DNA of 64,000 nucleotides from Apostichopus japonicus (taxonomy: Eukaryota; Echinodermata; Holothuroidea; Aspidochirotida; Stichopodidae), in NCBI RefSeq assembly GCF_037975245.1, contig NC_092570.1, positions 7,937,001 through 8,001,000 of the forward strand, read 5' to 3'. Made by a program: the position numbers and the translations under genes. Of this stretch, positions 10,801-24,480 are shown one piece after another (within the stretch, counting starts at the first letter, position 1; each line of letters begins with the position of its first letter). Under the pieces are notes generated by a model, which saw only the letters and a program-made list of their open reading frames with translations, did no database searches and had not been told where the DNA came from.

Positions 10801-13800
10801 TTTCCTTTTCCGTTAGTTTGTGTTTAATCATTCTTCTTCCCACTTAAAAGATTAAAAAAAAATGTATGAACTTCTTTTACTACACTGTTAGTGAAGAACA
10901 GACCCATGGGTACAATTTGTCCCTATGTTTTCTTCATACTGTTCTGTTTATGCATCTGGTTGAAAGTTTTGAAAGTACTACGGACACCGAGCCTATTCGC
11001 CCTATATTCAGTACATTCGTCGTGTGATAATCTCATTCAAAATCTGTCAAAATTTTTCGAAAAGCTCTTTTCGTTTCCAAGATATACACATTAAAGTTGT
11101 TGGAAAATTTGGGAAACTTGTTAAAAATGTGCAAACTATGATGTGGAGTGCTGCACTCATCAAAATTTCTTATTTTGGTCCATAATATGTTAACCACTTA
11201 TTACAAGCCCACATATTTCATTGGATGACGTAACTTCTCTTTTTAAAGAAGACAAAATATTTTGAAAGATCGCCTTAGGCCACAAACCTGTGTGTTCATT
11301 GTCCTTGAAACAAAGGTTGTAAAAACAGAGGGATAATATAATAGAAAATCTGGCACTCACTCCCTTTACATCATCAATGTGCATAATTAGGTAATGTTAA
11401 TTCATAGATAAAACTAGAATTAAGAAAAGACTTATAAAATGTTCATTTTGTTGATAGATTTTGATGAGAGTTGCAGCTATTTTCATGATCTCTAATGCCT
11501 ATAAGGGTGATTAGGACAATGTTGTTCATAGGTGTCCGTAGGACTTTCAATAATGTAACATTTTCAACATGCTTTTGCCTTTGGTAGAATCATTTTTTTT
11601 TTGGTAGATGAAATATTAATGCTCACATTTCTTTCATGACTTGCTTAAAGAAAGTAGTTTATTTGCTTAATTAATAACATTGGTAAAGCTAATATTGCTG
11701 GGAAGTTTTTGCCATTTTTTTTTTTTTTTTTAATTATCATTTTTTGCTGCATTCTTATGATTCCATCACTAGGCACCACTTTGCGCTAAGATTCACAGTT
11801 TGCGGTTCTATAAAGAAGGAGTCACATGACCAGGTTTCAGATGAAAAGTGCTGCTGGTTTGCAACTTTAGTAATTTTAACAAACAGTAGTTTTAACCAAG
11901 GGTGTAGCAAGTTTTAAGTCATGTAATAGTTTGAGACTGAATGTCGAGGAGGAGATGGATGGAAAGTTAATTTCACAACGCAAACAATTTCAGTAATATC
12001 ATTGTGGAATGGGGGCAGGGGGGGGGGGGAATAATATGGGTGAGTCAAAATATTTTGAAGTGTGGTAAAGTTAGTCAAAGTTTCAGGGATTGTGGGTGGG
12101 TCATCTCCTCCCCCAGCCACCCCCGGCTAAGTGTCTCCCACCAACCCATTGCGTCCATCAATGTTTTGTCGTAAGTTGCATAGTAGGGTTAGTAGCCTAA
12201 CCAGAAATCAGACCATGCACCCTATTTTGCATCTGATCATCTGCTAACCTTGCCAACTAATGACTTGTTCTCTTAACAGCTTACACAGGTCATTCTCGGA
12301 GATTGGGTATGCATAGATACGAATTCTTGTCAAAGCCATCTCAAGTTGTATCCCTCCATCATAACTGTCTCTATTTTTTTTTGTGCTATATAACTCCTAT
12401 ATCTACAACGTTTTGTCTATGTGCTTTCGTGGATACTTTATGCTCCCTTTGTAATTTTGATTGGGGTAGACAGAGGTATAGAAGGGGGGGGAGAATGGGG
12501 TGTGAAGAGGGAGGGCGGGAGGGAACAGGTGAATGTCCATGACATTTTCATGTTGTTATGTTGTTCTTTTCATGGATATCTTGTGTTTTCCTGCGTATTC
12601 TTGAAAGTTGATGGCTTTAGATGGAGCAACAGAAAAGGATGGGTGGGGGGAGGGAGGGAGGGAGGGGTAGATGAGGGTGGAAGTGGGTGGGTTATGTCTT
12701 TGGCAATTTGCTTCATGTTTTCTTGGGCTGTTATGGATACTACCTATGACTTCTTGCTGGGTTAGATGAAGCCGGGTGGAGCTAGGTTGGAGGGTTGTAG
12801 TTAATTCAGAATGAGTTGAAATGATTCCTGCTTGTTTTCATATCTGTGTCCTGTTGTTCAATCATTGCCATATTGTTTATAAATCCCTTTGATGGCTTCT
12901 CTAATTCTCTCGTTCGATATTCCGGACACCACGTTACATTTCGTGTCATCGTTATGCTGTTCCAATTCCCAAAAAGCTTGTCATTGTTTCTGTCTGTATT
13001 GATTGTCAACAAAGTTGCTTAAAACCTTGAAAAACTACCGAGCTGAACACATAGCACGATCTATTGTTTAATCTGCAAATGACAGAATATGTTGGACGGT
13101 TGTCTGGAGCAATGAAAGGGGTGTGGGGATGAGGGGGGGTGAAGAATGCATGGACCATGAATTTGCAAGATGTTGGTACATAATGGAATAAGGAGAGCTA
13201 TATATATATGAATCTAGTTATAGGCCTAACATGATGATAGCTGACACCCTTTTATATATATATTTATTTATCAGACACATTGGCTAATGGCATCTCCTTT
13301 CTGTCTAACCAATTACTAAATTTTCTTACGATCTGATCTAATTTGAATTTTGCACCTAACAGTACCTTCCCTCACATTGTGGTCTACCAAACGATTTGAT
13401 TGTGAATTTTGTTCTTCTGTCTAACTGTATGTCTGTGTGTGTGTGTGTTTGCAGACACGATAAATCACTTGAAACCAATGAAGCTTCCATTATTTGTTGT
13501 GGATGGGAAGTGAAAAAATGAAACAAAAGTTTATGAACCTTTATCATAATCAACATTGACCAAGGTATGTCACAGCGTGGTCTGTTCAAGTTAGCAACAA
13601 ATAGTGACCCAATATTATACATCCGAGGGTGATGGTAAAACTAGGTCAAGATGAATGGAAACTGTGTCTCCATTTATTCTTCTAAGAACCAGTTCGTAGC
13701 ATAAAAATCATTTAATAATTCATAAATCATAATTATATAATGATTGCTATAGTCTCCATGAGACAAAACCTATTGTCATGAAGGATAACTTTAAGTCTTG

Positions 13801-16800
13801 GACATGCAAATTTGTCGGACGTTTAGATTTTAGGACCACTGTATGCTGTCTGCATGTTGTTACAAGCATGGTGTTTGCTGTTTTGCCTCCCAGGAAATTG
13901 TCGCCAAAAGAAGTTTATCCGCAGAATAAGCTTCCGATGGTAAAATGTACCGATGCCACAACATAAGCAAATGATCTCTACAAGAGCATTTAACCAGAAA
14001 GTCAATAGCGTGGGTGTTATATAAGTGCAATCAAACCACCAGTAGTGCTTTGCTCTCAGCATGAACCAAATACAGATTAATAAGATTTCAGCAAAAAATA
14101 TTGAAGGTGCAGTCAAATTTGTCTTGGGGTTTTAATATTATAAATTGTAAAAAATAATAAATGAATAAAAAAAAATTGCTCACAATAGGAATTGGTTGAA
14201 TGAAATCGATTTAAAATCCAAAAACAAACACATTTGGGGGGCTTTTATATTGCTCGTTTAAACATTCTTTGCTATGAAGAGCTGCATTTAAAAATCCCTA
14301 TAGGAAGGGGTAAGCAGGGATCTGGCATAAGGGTAGAAGGAAGGGGGGTGTTGTTGTCTACCTAAATATATTTGAAGCTACTGCCAGAACTAGATATATG
14401 TACACCAATCCTTCTTGCCCAGTGTTTTTTTCTTCTTTTTTTTTACTTTTTAAATGAATTTATATATAGAAGTTTGTGTTTCTTGTTCTGGTATTGACAT
14501 TTTGGTTTGTATCAGTTGATCATTTCATTTTGATTAATATTTCATTATTATTATTATCATTATTATTATGATGTTTATTAGTTATTACTAATACCTTTTC
14601 TTTTGCTTCATTGTATAAGAATAAGTCTACTTCTATGGTTAATATGACAAGAACATTGGAGTAAAAAAACATCTTAAAATGTCACTCTACAAGTATCTTG
14701 ATCATCAAGCTATGTTATATTCCTCCCTATTTCTGATATCATAAAGCTTTATGTTTTCAAGAAAACTCTTCTTTTTGATTGTAAAGTTTTTATTTTGTTT
14801 TATTTATCAATTGCTATAGTTTCAAGATATATCATTGTGTGTCACCAAATCTCCTTGCTTATTAAGTTCATTTCATAAAAATATTCATTTCTGAAAAATA
14901 TCTATCACATCTGAATCATATGACTATTAACGCGAAACATATACCGCAGGTTCCGTAGCAACTTAACAAAAACAAACTGTTGTTCTTTTGGGGGGTTTTT
15001 GGTTGTTGTTACTAATGTTATTAGGTAAATATGCAAATTCAGACTGGAATCGGCTTTCCCTAAGTGAGCCTCTTTTTACAAAACCATATGAAAAGACAAA
15101 ATGGTAAATCATATTTCAAGACCTGTAGGAGCTTGTGGTCTAGAGTGAATTGTAACAACTTGCCTCAACGTCTTTCTGAGAGTGAAATGTCGTGGTAGTA
15201 GTATTAGTGGATGACTGTCCTGAACAAAATCAAATTTCTAGGGTTTTAACATTTTTCTTACTTTATTCCAAGAGAGTAAATCGTGCAGGTGATTCTAATA
15301 TAAATGTTCAGTAGGTTTTCATCTGAGGTGGTGGGACGGGGAAATGTGTGTTGGGGGGGGGGGTTAGGTGAGGAAGACCAGAGTGCTAACCTCTTCACAT
15401 ACCAAGATAAATAACCTTAGTTAAAGTTTTTTGAACAATTTTTAATACCAAATCAGGAATGACTAATTGTCTCCCCCCCCCCCCTTTGCCGACTTTAAGA
15501 TACTAAATAGCCTTGTCGAGGTCTACTCGTTTTTTTCCGTAAACATAGTAAAGCATGCTAATATATTTTGGTACTAATTAGATCTATAATAGAGCTAACT
15601 GAATGCTTGAAAGAAGCTACCATATTGCTTATTTTAGGATCCAAACCAGACATTTTAGCTTCATTACATGTTCTTCTTTTTTCCCTTTTGTTTCGTACTG
15701 TGCCTTTGCCTGCTTTTTCTACTGTTTGGCTTCCGTGAACCTTTGTTGTCATAAAAAAAAATCCAGTCCCGCTTCGTTATGGAAAAGATCAGTTTAAAGG
15801 TTGGTTTTCATGCCTCGTTTTGCTTTCATTTTTCTTTTCGAATCATCCGATGTTTCTTTTAGTGATGAACACCTTTTTCGCGCCATAAATGGGCGTGTTT
15901 CTTTTTAGGCTACGATGTTTGTGAGAACAAAATATAAGCTGACATTCTGCTTGCTATTCAGCCCTCCGTGCCAACAAAATAGTTGATATTAGGTGCTTGA
16001 TGCAATTTTGGCATTTATGTTTTATACTTAAAGAGGGAGGGTTCTTCAAGTTTTTGCTAACATTTGCTCTGCAAAAACATCAAATTTGCCTCATTACTCA
16101 TAAAATTCCATCACCAAAAAAAAAAAAAAAAAAAATTAACAACTATTTGAAATTCTCAAACGACTACGAACCAAAATAATATATCTTTGTTACCTTACAA
16201 GGAAAGACATGACATAAGAAAATTAAACATTTTTTTTAAATTAAATTGATAAATTTAAAAATATAATAATAATTGTACTGCTAGAGTTAAATTGTCTAAG
16301 TAGGTTTTTGTAGTAATTTCTAACAATGCTTGTTTTAAGCTTGATATAAATATAAAACTACCAAAGATTGTTATATTAAAGCATGTCGTCCCTAGTCTGT
16401 ATTCCCCAGATTTTGATGGCTTTAAAGTAGCGATGAATGATTGCATTTGGCATGTTCTCTAGATCTGGGTCTTGTGTAGAGATGCCTTAATTAATAATAA
16501 TTAATTAAGCGACTGTGATGAATATTAATCGAAATGAACAAGTCGCTGAACTCTCCTCCCTAACCCTGGCAAGCTTATCCTTTAATACATACTAGCATTA
16601 TGTGGAAACCTCTAACTTGATGGGACTTAAAAAAACACATTTAAACTTATAATTCCCTGTTTGTTTCTCTCTTTTTGACCCTTAACCTTCCCATTAAATA
16701 AGCAGGCTTTTGCCTGCTTCTCACAACCATTTTCTCACAATTATTCAAGAATAATGTATCAATATCAGACTCATGATATTGAAAGAGGACAGTTTTTGGG

Positions 16801-16863
16801 TGCAATGCAGAGCGTATGTTCATTCATTCCTATTATTTGTTGACTTCCTCGGTAAAAACGCAG
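7832..16863 (+). other. 9-kb DOCK intron
   Basis: The longest intron of the gene. It is AT-rich, with scattered homopolymers (T runs near 8890 and 9250, G runs near 12020 and 15350, C12 near 15472, A20 near 16116). I found no phase-compatible exon with DOCK similarity, no recognisable transposon open frame and no other gene. The short open frames inside are scattered and without family features. Confidence 0.7.
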
Positions 16864-17042
16864 ACATCAAGTATGATTACACATTGACCGAGGAATTCTG
16901 CAGGGAGCACTTCCTGGCCGGGTTAGTCTTACGAGAGGTAGGCTTTGCCCTTCACGATGTCACCGAAGTACGTCAGTACGGAATCAGAGTCCTGAGGAAC
17001 CTATTGGCAAAGCATAGCTTTGATGACCGATATACCTCAAAG
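16864..17042 (+). CDS. DOCK9: DOCK exon 10: helical region
   Basis: Acceptor taaaaacgcag, donor gtgagt. The leading AC completes an Asn codon from exon 9. It then reads IKYDYTLTEEFCREHFLAG, LVLREVGFALHD and NLLAKHSFDDRYTSK, all landmark DOCK-D strings. An open frame extends upstream of the acceptor to about 16773 but has no family similarity, so I place the start at the AG that restores phase. Confidence 0.95.
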
Positions 17043-17652
17043 GTGAGTCTAAAAAAAACAGAAGACCAAAAAGAATTAGAAAAAAAATATTAAAAGTATC
17101 TTATTGGATCTTTGAAGTTCTTATAACATCTGGTTTTGTTTATGCTCATTAATATCGTTCTCTCTCAACAGATTTATCAAAGTAACACTTGTAATCATAT
17201 GGGATGCACAAACATTTCACTATGTTTGTATTACAAACAACTTGCTATTTCTTCAATCACTCAAATTAGTACATTTATACAGTCTCAAAATGATACTAAT
17301 GTCTCTGAGAGAAAAGAAAAACCAATAGGCAGTCACTACTAACATGCCTTCTGAACGTTTCTGTTCCTTAGCGAAACAGTTTTCGGGTCTTCATATAATG
17401 GCTCACGTCTACACCAAAGGGCCTACAGTAAGACTGGTGGCATTACTAATGTCATGCCTAGTTTAGAAGAAGGGTTCCCACCTCTCTTCGTATCGACCTC
17501 ACACCCCACCCCACCCCCAGCTCTTCTCCCCGCTCTTTTAAGCATGTTCAAAACCTGAGCCAGATCAGAAACACTTCCAAGTCAGTAAACATTGTCTTTT
17601 TAACTTTAAAATTCAGATAGATTTTAAATCCATTGTTGATTGGTTTCCATAG

Positions 17653-17899
17653 CAACACCAGCAGAGGATAGCCGCCCTCTACTTACCCTTCCTCTCCATC
17701 ATGCTGGGCAACGTGAGCCGCTTCACTCGAGACGGGCAGCCACCAATAGGCCCATCGCTCTCAGTCGTAGAGGGAGACGGAGACTTGGATCGCAACCGGC
17801 TGGGGTCAGATAGGGGTCACGAACGGTCCAATAGCATCGGGCGTAAGAGTGCCTCTCTGCAGCGGGATTCCAACGTACTAGATATAATAGCCGGAAGAG
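17653..17899 (+). CDS. DOCK9: DOCK exon 11: last conserved helix, then start of disordered linker
   Basis: Acceptor gtttccatag, donor gtaagc, ending in phase 1. The first 24 residues (RIAALYLPFLSIMLGNVSRF) match the family's RIATLYLPLFGLLIENVQRI. The rest is a polar, charged, probably disordered stretch rich in Ser, Arg, Asp and Gly (RSNSIGRKSASLQRDS), ending with VLDIIAGRG, which parallels the family's LLGAISG helix. The intron upstream (17043-17652) has a C-rich stretch near 17500. Confidence 0.94.
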
Positions 17900-19390
17900 G
17901 TAAGCTATGACGAGAGGTTGCAGAAGTTGGCGTAAATCAAATCTAATTAAAATAAACTAGGGATGTGATAAATGACATCATAGGTCGACCGTATGAAAGG
18001 CAATGAATTAAAGGTTGGTGAATGGGGGGGAGGGGGGCCGGTAGATATTCTGTGGCTGTTAATGATCTGTTTAGGTACAAGGCTGGAAGGGGTTAACATT
18101 GTTAATTAAACAACTTGAAGATAAACATGCTCAGAGTAGTTTAATGTGAACATTAATGTAAGGAAATCTGCAAGCATCCAGTCAAGCAGAAAAAATGGAA
18201 AATAGAGGTTAAAGTTCTCTTTTTAAAACACAAAATTTCACAATGGTAGTAGTTTTGAAAAATATTTAAGCTTTCTTTTTATGAAAAGCAAGAACATCCA
18301 GATTTAACCAAACTGATTTACATACGAATCACAGATTTACTGATGGCATGAAGTTTGGCTTGCTTATTTGGACAGTCAGCTGAAAGATGTTTTACTGTCT
18401 TTGTTGACGAATGCTAGTTTTACATTGTACTATTTAAATATGCTGATAAGTGTTAAATATGCAAAAAGTTCCTATTGAATATGTATGATATGTTATTGCA
18501 GTGAATGAAGTGTGGTGGCACAGAAGTGAGCATGTTTTTGTTATACTTCTAATCTTGCTGTGAACCTTAGCATTTTTTTTCTATTATCGTCATAGAATGT
18601 TTATTTTGTCATCTCTGATTGTCTGTACCTTTGCTTACCTTGCAATTGTGGACAGATATATTTCCAAACCCCCCCCCCTCCCCCAATTTTTTTTCACCAA
18701 CAGTGTTTGATGTTCAAATTATATAGATAAATCATTTCTCTCATATGGAACATATTTGGATATTTTCCTATGATTATACATAATGATATCATTCATAAAA
18801 TACAATTAACAATTTTACAGACAGAATAAAATTACCCATAGCATTTACATGATCCATCTGCCTGGATATGTTCAAATCGTGATGAAGAGATAAACGACCA
18901 AAAGAAGCAACAAAATGATTTCATAAATTTTACAAATAAAAATTTTTCCATTCCTAAATATGAAATCCATTCATCTCAAGAATTAGCAATCTTCTTTGCA
19001 TGAGTTGCACCTTCAGTGGGGACTTTATTAGTTAGGTTGCACCTTTTATCTGCACTCTGACTGGTCGGATAATTTTTGAATCACTTTTCATTTTGGGGGC
19101 TTTTCTTAGAAGCATTGTTAATTAGGTATCAAGATAGTATGAAGTTAAAAACAATTATAACAGATTAGAGTATCTGCAGTTTAATCCTTCATTTGCTCAT
19201 TTTTGGTGAACAATTATGAAGAGGATTTTTGGTAAAAGCCAAAAAAAAGAGAACTAAATACTTGAATTAGGTAGAAGTGAATTGCCTATTTAACCAAAGG
19301 GTTTTTTTAAACCAGGAGTGGCGGTGCCTGTTGTAATAATAAAGGTGAGATAATATGACTGTGCACCAATTGTTGATTTACCTTTTACAG
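17900..19390 (+). other. DOCK intron without recognised features
   Basis: AT-rich, with a G-rich tract near 18025 and a C12/T8 run near 18668-18695. I see nothing in it beyond simple sequence. Confidence 0.6.
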
Positions 19391-19468
19391 CGCCCTCAAT
19401 TCATGGTGGGTTAGATGCTCTAGATTTGAGACATTCTGTGCTGGATGGCAACGTACAACGAAGGCACG
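19391..19468 (+). CDS. DOCK9: DOCK linker exon 12 (symmetric, phase 1-1)
   Basis: Acceptor ccttttacag, non-consensus donor gtactg, 78 nt. It reads SIHGGLDALDLRHSVLDGNV between split codons. It has no conserved family motif, but it keeps the frame with both neighbours. This is the first of five successive phase 1-1 linker exons. The weak donor makes it a candidate for skipping. Confidence 0.7.
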
Positions 19469-20108
19469 GTACTGCTATGTCCTCAAAGATCCTTGCTTTG
19501 TTTTTTTCAACCATCATCTAAAACAAAACCCAAACTTTGTTTGTTTGCACTTTTTAAAACAAAAATGACAAGAAGTCCACATTTTTTCATCTATCGTCGG
19601 CATTTGACCATTAGCTGTTTTGTCATACTGTTACCCTACTACACTGTATAGTCTTTTTCTCACTTCCAACCATGCAACAAATATAGTCCCAAGTTGTAGA
19701 AATTATAGCTTTCTGCCTATAAAGTAGGAGAAATTTGTGAAATGAAATATCACATTTTTAATCCACCAAAATTTCATGTATCTTTTAACTTTGCTTCAGT
19801 CACATTCATGTTAATTCTACACATTGCACCTCAAAACTAGTTTCATTTTGCACTCCCTTTAGCTTCCTCTTCAAAATACCCTACCCCCCCTTCTCCATTC
19901 TTAACCATCTGAACCCTACATCTAGTAAGCAATCATTTTACCCCCTTCTAAAACTCCCCAGAAGTCATATTCAGCAAACCATTTTAGAAGTGTTTTTTTC
20001 CCCTCCATCCTTACACTACCAAACCCCCTGCCTCCCTTTACTCCTTTTGGAGATTTGTTTTCTTCTCAAAATTATCCTTGTTTTAATCCTGAAATCGCCT
20101 CCACACAG

Positions 20109-20180
20109 GTATACGTCACTCTGTCTCCAGTCCGGGGGTATCCGACCCCCTCGCTCAGCGTAGGTTCAGTTCTACAGCAG
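20109..20180 (+). CDS. DOCK9: DOCK linker exon 13 (symmetric, phase 1-1)
   Basis: Acceptor cgcctccacacag, donor gtgtgt, 72 nt. It reads IRHSVSSPGVSDPLAQRRFS between split codons: Ser-rich, with one Ser-Pro site and an Arg-Arg-Phe-Ser segment resembling a basophilic kinase site. GC-rich against its introns. It is likely a cassette exon. Confidence 0.78.
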
Positions 20181-20784
20181 GTGTGTGTTGCATAATCATG
20201 AACTAACCAGTAGACACATAACTACAGAGAACACTGTTGTCTCGCTTTGAATCAATTAAACATGCATAATTAGCCCAAATCTTTTGTTTGCCATCTGGTT
20301 TGTCTTCAGTTTTTTTTTTTTTTTTTTTTTGTTCTGTTTGTTTTGAATGCCTCGTGATTAATTATATATTTTCGTTTTTCCCTTTTCTCTGAAAACTTTT
20401 GTTGGGAATGTTTTTCATTTAATCTGATTTCTGGATGCTTTTTTGCTGATTTCTGAAATTTCTGTTTGACCTGAATTTTTATTGAAAATTCCGTTTTTTG
20501 GGATATTCACAAAGTCACGATTGGGTCAGTTTTTCTTGCTTTCTTTAAAGCCAAACATAAAACTGTAATTCACAAACTGTTCAAGGTTGCCACAATTTAT
20601 AAAAAACTCATTCAAATCATCTGAATACAGAGTGCTGAGAGATTCTTTTTATGGTACAAATTTGATAAAACCTCACCTTCTTTTCACTTGACAACGAATG
20701 AAATTTCATAGTGTAATACGTAACTAGCGCTCACTCCTTGATGATCATGCCCACCAGGAGATTAAAACCCAGGATTTAAACTCT

Positions 20785-22070
20785 GATGGGTGTTAGTTAG
20801 TAGTGTGGGTGAGGTTATACTCATGAAGATGGGTTTTAGTTAGTAGTGTGGGTGAGTGTAATACTCATAAAGATGGGTGTTAGTAGTGTGGGTGAGGGTA
20901 ATACTCATAAAGATGGGTGTTAGTTAGTAGTGTGGGTGAGGGTAATACTCATAAAGATGGGTTTTCAGTTAGTATTGTGGGTGAGGGTAATACTCATAAA
21001 GATGGGTGTTAGTTAGTAGTGTGGGTGAGGGTAATACTCATAAAGATGGGTGTAAGTTAGTAGTGTGGGTGAGGGTAATACTCATAAAGATGGGTTTTCA
21101 GTTAGTATTGTGGGTGAGGGTAATACTCATAAAGATGGGTGTAAGTTAGTAGTGTGGGTGAGGGTAATACTCATAAAGATGGGTGTTAGTTAGTAGTGTG
21201 GGTGAGGGTAATACTCATAAAGATGGGTGTTAGTTAGTAGTGTGGGTGAGGGTAATACTCATAAAGATGGGTTTTTAGTTAGTAGTGTGGGTGAGGGTAA
21301 TACTCATAAAGATGGGTTTTTAGTTAGTAGTGTGGGTGAGGGTAATACTCATAAAGATGGGTGTTAGTTAGTAGTGTGGGTGAGGGTAATACTCATAAAG
21401 ATGGGTTTTAGTTAGTAGTGTGGGTGAGGGTAATACTCATAAAGATGGGTTTTAGTTAGTAGTGTGGGTGAGGGTAATACTCATAAAGATGGGTTTTTAG
21501 TTAGTAGTGTGGGTGAGGGTAATACTCATGAAGATGGGTTTTAGTTAGTATTGTGGGTGAGGGTAATACTCATAAAGATGGGTTTTTAGTTAGTAGTGTG
21601 GGTGAGGGTAATACTCATAAAGATGGGTGTTAGTTAGTAGTGTGGGTGAGGGTAATACTCATAAAGATGGGTGTTAGTTAGTAGTGTGGGTGAGGGTAAT
21701 ACTCATAAAGATGGGTGTAAGTTAGTAGTGTGGGTGAGGGTAATACTCATAAAGATGGGTTTTCAGTTAGTAGTGTGGGTGAGGGTAATACTCATGAAGA
21801 TGGGTTTTAGTTAGTATTGTGGGTGAGGGTAATACTCATAAAGATGGGTTTTTAGTTAGTAGTGTGGGTGAGGGTAATACTCATGAAGATGGGTGTTAGT
21901 TAGTAGTGTGGGTGAGGGTAATACTCATAAAGATGGGTGTAAGTTAGTAGTGTGGGTGAGGGTAATACTCATAAAGATGGGTTTTCAGTTAGTAGTGTGG
22001 GTGAGGGTAATACTCATAAAGATGGGTTTTCAGTTAGTATTGTGGGTGAGGGTAATACTCATAAAGATTG
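20785..22070. repeat. 44-45 bp minisatellite, about 29 units
   Basis: Highly uniform units: agatgggtgttagttagtag / tgtgggtgagggtaatactc / ataa. A few variants recur in register (gtgtaag, ttttcag, tttttag; occasional attgtgggt). Each unit has three GGG runs on the plus strand. Near identity implies recent expansion or active homogenisation. Intronic. Confidence 0.95.
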
Positions 22071-22135
22071 GATATCAGAGGTTAGAGATGCTGAGAATTA
22101 GAACTATGCTAGGAATAGAAGAATAACCAACATCC

Positions 22136-22168
22136 CCCTCCCTCCCTCCCTCCCTCCCTCCCTCCTCT
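22136..22168. repeat. (CCCT)n tract
   Basis: About eight ccct units directly after the minisatellite. Confidence 0.9.
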
Positions 22169-23449
22169 CCCCCCCACCCCTAAGAAAAAGTGCAGTTCAG
22201 TTGTACAAGTGCTCTATGTCACCAGAAAGATAAATGATACATCATTTAATGTACATCTGTTTATATGTAAGGCTAGAATAATATAAAATAGTTGAATCAC
22301 AATAGCAGTAGAAGTACTCGATACCGAGGCAGAGCAACTCCTGAGTTGTCTGGGGTGATCGCCGTATCACACAGACGTGCGTGGAACTCTGAGTAGCAGC
22401 TTTACTCACACAGTATATTAGTATGTATAGATAGATGGACGGACAGACAGACGGACCGATCAATCAATCTTGGCCAAACTGATGGACCAGCTTCATGGCC
22501 AGAATGTTCAGCCATATTGTTGTTGTGCCAAATTGGTAGAGCATTCCCTGGTCGAGTAGAGTAGAGTATTGAAGACTACTGGGCAGACAATCTTTCTTTT
22601 TTATTTTCAATGAGGGTTAAAATTTTCACTGTATTAATAACAGGTTGGGTAATATTACAAACATGGATAGAGTTTGACATAGAATGATCAGTATGAGAGT
22701 ATTAAGCACAAAGGTGGGTTCAGTTTATCCGGCATAGATGGGTATCAGATATGGGTATTAAGTAGTACAGATACATGGGTGGCATGTTGGCAGGCAAAGG
22801 TACCCGGGTGTAAAGATGACTGGTACGTAATGGGTGTAACCTTACAGAGATACGTGGGTACTGGGTAGCATATTTACAGACTCGGGCTGTTATAAGATTG
22901 CATTCGTATATGGGATAATGTATTACACTGATAACTGGGTAGAGTGTTATAGACATAGACGGCATAAGATTATAGGCATATATAGGTGTTAAATGCATAG
23001 AAGAATTGACAGACAATTACAAAACTAGATGGGCTGAGTATTACAGACCTTTATAGGTCAAGTATTACATAAATTGGTAACAAGAATAATTGCATGGATG
23101 GCATATAAAGATTATAGGCATATATAAGTGTTAAATGCATAGAATGATTAACAGACAATTACAAACTAGATGGGCAGAGTATAACAGACCTATATAGGTC
23201 AAGTATTACATAAATTGGTACAAGCATAATAACATGGACGGCATAAGATTACAGGCATGTAAAGGTAGGGTAATATACGTATAATGACGGGCAGATAATA
23301 ACAAGATAAGCAGAACATTACAGATGTTTAATATGGGTGGAGGGAGTATTACATAAATTGGTAAGTGTCGTTACATAATATGAGGAGAGTTTTTACTCTC
23401 TGTTTAGAGGATGTAACCGTTTTGACCATTTCCTACTTTATGTATCAGC

Positions 23450-24480
23450 TTCTTATACTACTGCTAAGTCAAGGCCACTATCAGGGGAAATTCCAACTGG
23501 GAGACATTCCATATCTGCACACTCAGGTTGGTTATTTAAAAACATCTCAACTCAAACCTCAAACTACATCAGATCTTGCTCTGCTGGTATCCCGTTACCA
23601 CGTTTCGGTAACTCTTTGAGGGAAAAGTGGTTTCTGACATTAGCCGGGGGAAAAAGTATATTTATATATATATGGTTGCTATGGAAACGGTGGAGGAAAA
23701 ATACATGCACTTTGCTCTGAAGCTATAAAAGACAAACTTTGCTATTAAAATGCTTTTGGGAGAAACTGCAGTAGAGGTTTTCACAAAACTGGCTGTGGTC
23801 CACTTTATTGTACATTATAGCAGATGCCAAGGTAAAAAAGTATGTTGCTTATGCAGGTTGGTTATTTAAAGACATCTCAAATCCGTCAAACTACATAAGA
23901 TCTTGCTCTGCTGGTATTGCGTTACTACATTCCGGTAACTCTTCGAGGGAAAAGTGGTTTCTGACATTAGCCGGGGAAAAAGTATATTTATATATATATG
24001 GTTGCTATGGAAACGGTGGAGGAAAAAATACATGCACTTTGCTCTGAAGCTGTAAAACACAAACTTCGCTATTAAAATGCTTTTGGGAGAAACTGCAGTA
24101 GACGCTTTCACAAAACTGTATTATAGGACTATGCCCCATTTTGTTGTACATATAGCAGATGCCAAGGTAGAAAAATAAGTTGCTTATGCAGGTTAGTTAT
24201 TTAAAGACATCTCAAATCCGTCAAAACTACATAAGATCTTGCTCTGCTGGTATCGAGTTACCACGTTCCGGTAACTCTTTTGAGGGAAAAGTGGTTTCTG
24301 ACATTAGCCGGGGGAAAAAGTATATTTTTATATATATGGTTGCTATGGAAACGGTGGAAGAAAAATACATGCACTTTGCTCTGAAGCTATAAAAGAAAAC
24401 TTTGCTAACACTTTTGGGAAGAAACTGCAGTAGAGGTTTTCACAAAACTGGCTATGGGAAGGATGCTTCACTTAACTGTT
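23450..24480. repeat. tandem repeat of about 330 bp, 3 copies
   Basis: The word caggttngttatttaaanacatctcaa recurs at about 23524, 23853 and 24188. Each copy continues through gggaaaagtggtttctgaca, a tatatatatggttgctatgg segment and gggagaaactgcag. The copies differ by small indels. No coding frame is shared. Confidence 0.85.

Noticed and set aside
16773-16863. Upstream extension of DOCK exon 10 from the ATG at 16773
   Set aside because: The extension has no family similarity, and only the AG at 16863 restores the phase from exon 9.
20785-22070. CRISPR-like array
   Set aside because: Units are contiguous with no unique spacers, in an animal intron; it is a minisatellite.
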